From the NCBI GenBank assembly GCA_013214065.1, contig JABSPK010000002.1:310001-374000 (forward strand): a stretch of 64,000 nt of DNA, given 5' to 3'. The position numbers and the translations under genes were made by a program. The stretch comes from Flavobacteriaceae bacterium. Its GTDB lineage: Bacteria; Bacteroidota; Bacteroidia; Flavobacteriales; Flavobacteriaceae. The notes below the pieces were generated by a model. It had not been told where the DNA came from and made no database searches. It saw only the letters and a program-made list of their open reading frames with translations. Below, in pieces: positions 62,729 to 64,000 of this stretch (its first letter is position 1; every line of letters starts with the position of its first letter).

Positions 62729-63682
62729 TTATAGGATAAGTCTTTGTTGTTGTTTGTCTAGTAATTGAGCAAGCCGTTCTTTAAGCGATTCAGGTTCGAT
62801 CACAGTGGCATAATCCCCGAACATCAAATACCAGCGCGCAAAATGATTGTCGATATCATCGATCATGAAGGTCATTTCCACGGCATCGGGCAATTGCCTT
62901 TCCGCGATAAAACCATAGCCTTTCCGGCTTCCTTTCAGAAATTTGGCCACTTTCTTGTCGACCGATATTTTGACTTTATGCTTCTGTGTCGGTCTAGGCC
63001 GTCGCAACTCCTCTAAGCTACCGTGTTGCAATAAAAATCGCTCCGAAGTCCTATTAATACGGTGTATGCGGTCGGTTCTAAACTGCCGGTACGCCTGCCT
63101 AAGATGGCAAAAACCCATAACGTACCAAAAGTTGTTCTCATTGAATATACCGACTGGTTCAATTTTTCTATCGACCGGTGCATCGGCATCAATAGCCTCA
63201 TAACTAAGAAAGACCTGGGTTTTTTCGGCGATACTTTCGAATAAAAGTTCCAAGGCGTTCGGCACTTTCTCATTGAAAATATCTTGCGACGGAAAAATGC
63301 GCACCTGCGCTTCCAAGGCCTCCACCCAGTCTTTTTCGGATCCCCGCAAGACCGATTTCAATTTCAACATGGCCGATTCATGATGGGCGCCTAACGATCG
63401 ATCGGTAAAGTGCTGCATCAATTTTTCGGCGGCTACGAAACTCCCGGCCTCTTTTTTGGTAAACATCACCGGGGGCAACCGATATCCTTCCATAATGGAA
63501 TAGCCGACACCCGCCTCGCTGGCGATGGGCACTCCAGCGGCTTCCAATGTTCGAATATCGCGATAGATCGTTCGGAGACTGACTTCGAAACGGTCTGAAA
63601 GTTCTTGGGCCTTCACGATGCGTTTCGACTGCAGTTGGATCAAAATGGCGACGATTCGATCAAAACGTTTAACGGTATCCAT
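62729..63682 (-). CDS. WYL-domain transcriptional regulator (YafY/DeoR-like)
   Basis: A 317-residue regulator. An HTH_11 domain spans about 5-60 (RFDRIVAILIQLQSKRIVKAQELSDRFEVSLRTIYRDIRTLEAAGVPI) and a WYL effector domain follows from about 140 (VFLSYEAIDADAP, FWYVMGFCHLRQAYRQFRTDRI). Such proteins sense small ligands or DNA damage and often repress a neighbouring gene. It is divergent from the gene at 63952, and two identical palindromes lie between them. The ATG at 63682 gives MDTVKRFDRIVAIL; an alternative, two codons upstream, is at 63688. Confidence 0.9.
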   Translation of the reverse strand: MDTVKRFDRIVAILIQLQSKRIVKAQELSDRFEVSLRTIYRDIRTLEAAGVPIASEAGVGYSIMEGYRLPPVMFTKKEAGSFVAAEKLMQHFTDRSLGAHHESAMLKLKSVLRGSEKDWVEALEAQVRIFPSQDIFNEKVPNALELLFESIAEKTQVFLSYEAIDADAPVDRKIEPVGIFNENNFWYVMGFCHLRQAYRQFRTDRIHRINRTSERFLLQHGSLEELRRPRPTQKHKVKISVDKKVAKFLKGSRKGYGFIAERQLPDAVEMTFMIDDIDNHFARWYLMFGDYATVIEPESLKERLAQLLDKQQQRLIL

Positions 63683-63707
63683 TCCCATAAGTAATCGACC
63701 TATATTC

Positions 63708-63739
63708 CAAAGATAGGATTTCAATGTAAGCGCTGTCAA
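63708..63739 (-). promoter_or_regulatory. Putative promoter of the WYL regulator
   Basis: Minus strand: TATCTTTG at 63708-63715 and TTG at 63737-63739 with a 21-bp spacer, close to the Bacteroidota pattern. It ends 25 bp before the 63682 start. Confidence 0.45.
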
Positions 63740-63837
63740 CCACCCTTTCATCATTTTCAGTTATACTCCCATTCGTTCGTCCGTACCATCGCACTGACCT
63801 TTGCAGGCCATGCTATGCGCAAAGTACACTGAGAAGG

Positions 63838-63900
63838 TGACAGCCCTATGTCAGTACGATTTTAAACAGTTCTTTTTTTACTACTGACAAAGGGCTGTCA
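63838..63900. promoter_or_regulatory. Paired palindromic operator (TGACA-N6-TGTCA twice)
   Basis: TGACAGCCCTATGTCA (63838-63853) and TGACAAAGGGCTGTCA (63885-63900). The whole 19-bp outer arms, TGACAGCCCTATGTCAGTA and its near-perfect reverse complement at 63882-63900, differ at one base. The second site covers the expected -33 region of the box at 63912, as a repressor site would. Confidence 0.6.
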
Positions 63901-63911
63901 CTCCCCCCATT

Positions 63912-63919
63912 TACCTTTG
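63912..63919 (+). promoter_or_regulatory. Putative -7 box (TACCTTTG) for the gene at 63952
   Basis: Fits TAnnTTTG and ends 32 bp before the ATG at 63952. The right operator lies about 12 bp upstream. Confidence 0.45.
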
Positions 63920-63951
63920 GTTCCAGAAGCAATAATCCTAAAAAACAACTC

Positions 63952-64000
63952 ATGGAAAAAACAATCGAACAAGGTAATGTCGTGCTTTCACCAGCACATC
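63952..64000 (+). CDS. Start of an unidentified gene (3' partial)
   Basis: An open frame beginning MEKTIEQGNVVLSPAH runs off the window after 16 residues. It follows a -7 box and the operator pair, and its position opposite the WYL regulator suggests that regulator controls it. The 16 visible residues do not identify a family. Confidence 0.5.
   Translation, partial: MEKTIEQGNVVLSPAH

Noticed and set aside
1-64000. CRISPR array, tRNA, rRNA or insertion sequence
   Set aside because: I looked for regular spaced repeats, cloverleaf-like GGTTCGAATCC arms and transposase motifs and found none; only the two structured repeats are multi-copy.

Overview
The window reads as a stretch of chromosome from a marine-type member of the Flavobacteriaceae (Bacteroidota). 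The evidence is a type IX secretion sorting domain on a secreted subtilase, many lipoproteins and SPII signals, promoter boxes of the Bacteroidota form TAnnTTTG ahead of several genes, and families typical of this phylum (DUF3078, DUF2480, DUF3109, LytS-type histidine kinases with TPR repeats). The genus cannot be fixed from the sequence alone. I saw no rRNA, tRNA, CRISPR array, transposase gene or prophage block. Coding density is high and most genes look intact.

Layout. 1-6.6 kb: end of a TPR histidine kinase, DUF3109, MarC-like membrane protein, then a leftward run djlA, HupE/UreJ-like, dCMP deaminase, C-terminal processing protease, followed by a bacilliredoxin with a clear terminator. 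6.6-8.7 kb: SDR reductase, PlsC-type acyltransferase and HD phosphohydrolase in one tight operon. 8.8-12.7 kb: a Tat-type Gfo/Idh/MocA oxidoreductase, a small membrane protein with a cytochrome-oxidase-like HDTYFV motif, a small secreted protein and an ankyrin/PD40 fusion. 12.7-20.5 kb, all leftward: DGPF protein with its ECF42-type sigma factor, PA0069-type radical SAM protein, META-domain lipoprotein, a large unknown secreted protein, enoyl-CoA hydratase, NtrY-like histidine kinase and HemJ.

20.6-29.7 kb: two tandem 115-kDa beta-propeller (BNR/VPS10-like) exported proteins, then a rightward sugar-metabolism cluster of a DUF1080 lipoprotein, a second Gfo/Idh/MocA oxidoreductase and a lipoprotein-like Rid protein. 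29.7-30.2 kb is a non-coding gap holding two copies of a 160-bp structured repeat. 30.2-39.8 kb: DUF2237 and DUF427 proteins, a DmpA-type peptidase, DUF2891, a secreted adhesin-like protein, a YdjI/YdjG-like pair (SPFH-GYF and zinc-ribbon membrane proteins), BrnQ, a DUF1660-like zinc-binding protein and ThiL. 39.9-43.2 kb: two large surface lipoproteins.

43.3-49.9 kb is a complete SUF iron-sulfur assembly operon (sufA-B-C-D-S-E, a DUF59 protein and DUF2480) with a good promoter. 49.9-51.9 kb: two tandem DUF3078 outer-membrane beta-barrel proteins, each with its own promoter box and terminator. 52.1-63.7 kb: HflX, a TMEM175-like channel, an endonuclease/exonuclease/phosphatase protein, the T9SS subtilase, a VOC protein, a DEDD exonuclease, a lipoprotein, an O6-methylguanine methyltransferase, a CNNM/CorC-type protein, a serine hydrolase and a WYL-domain regulator. 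The regulator is divergent from a gene cut by the right edge, and the gap carries two matching palindromes that look like its operator.

The most notable items are the paired structured repeat at 29.76-30.19 kb (base changes in one stem keep pairing as G-U on one strand only), the operator pair at 63.84-63.90 kb, a terminator whose U-tract runs straight into the ECF sigma-factor start codon, a laminin-G-like domain inserted in an Ig-like domain, and a Rid protein that is both lipoprotein-like and missing the usual arginine. None of these is a proven new system; the repeat is the best candidate for something undescribed.
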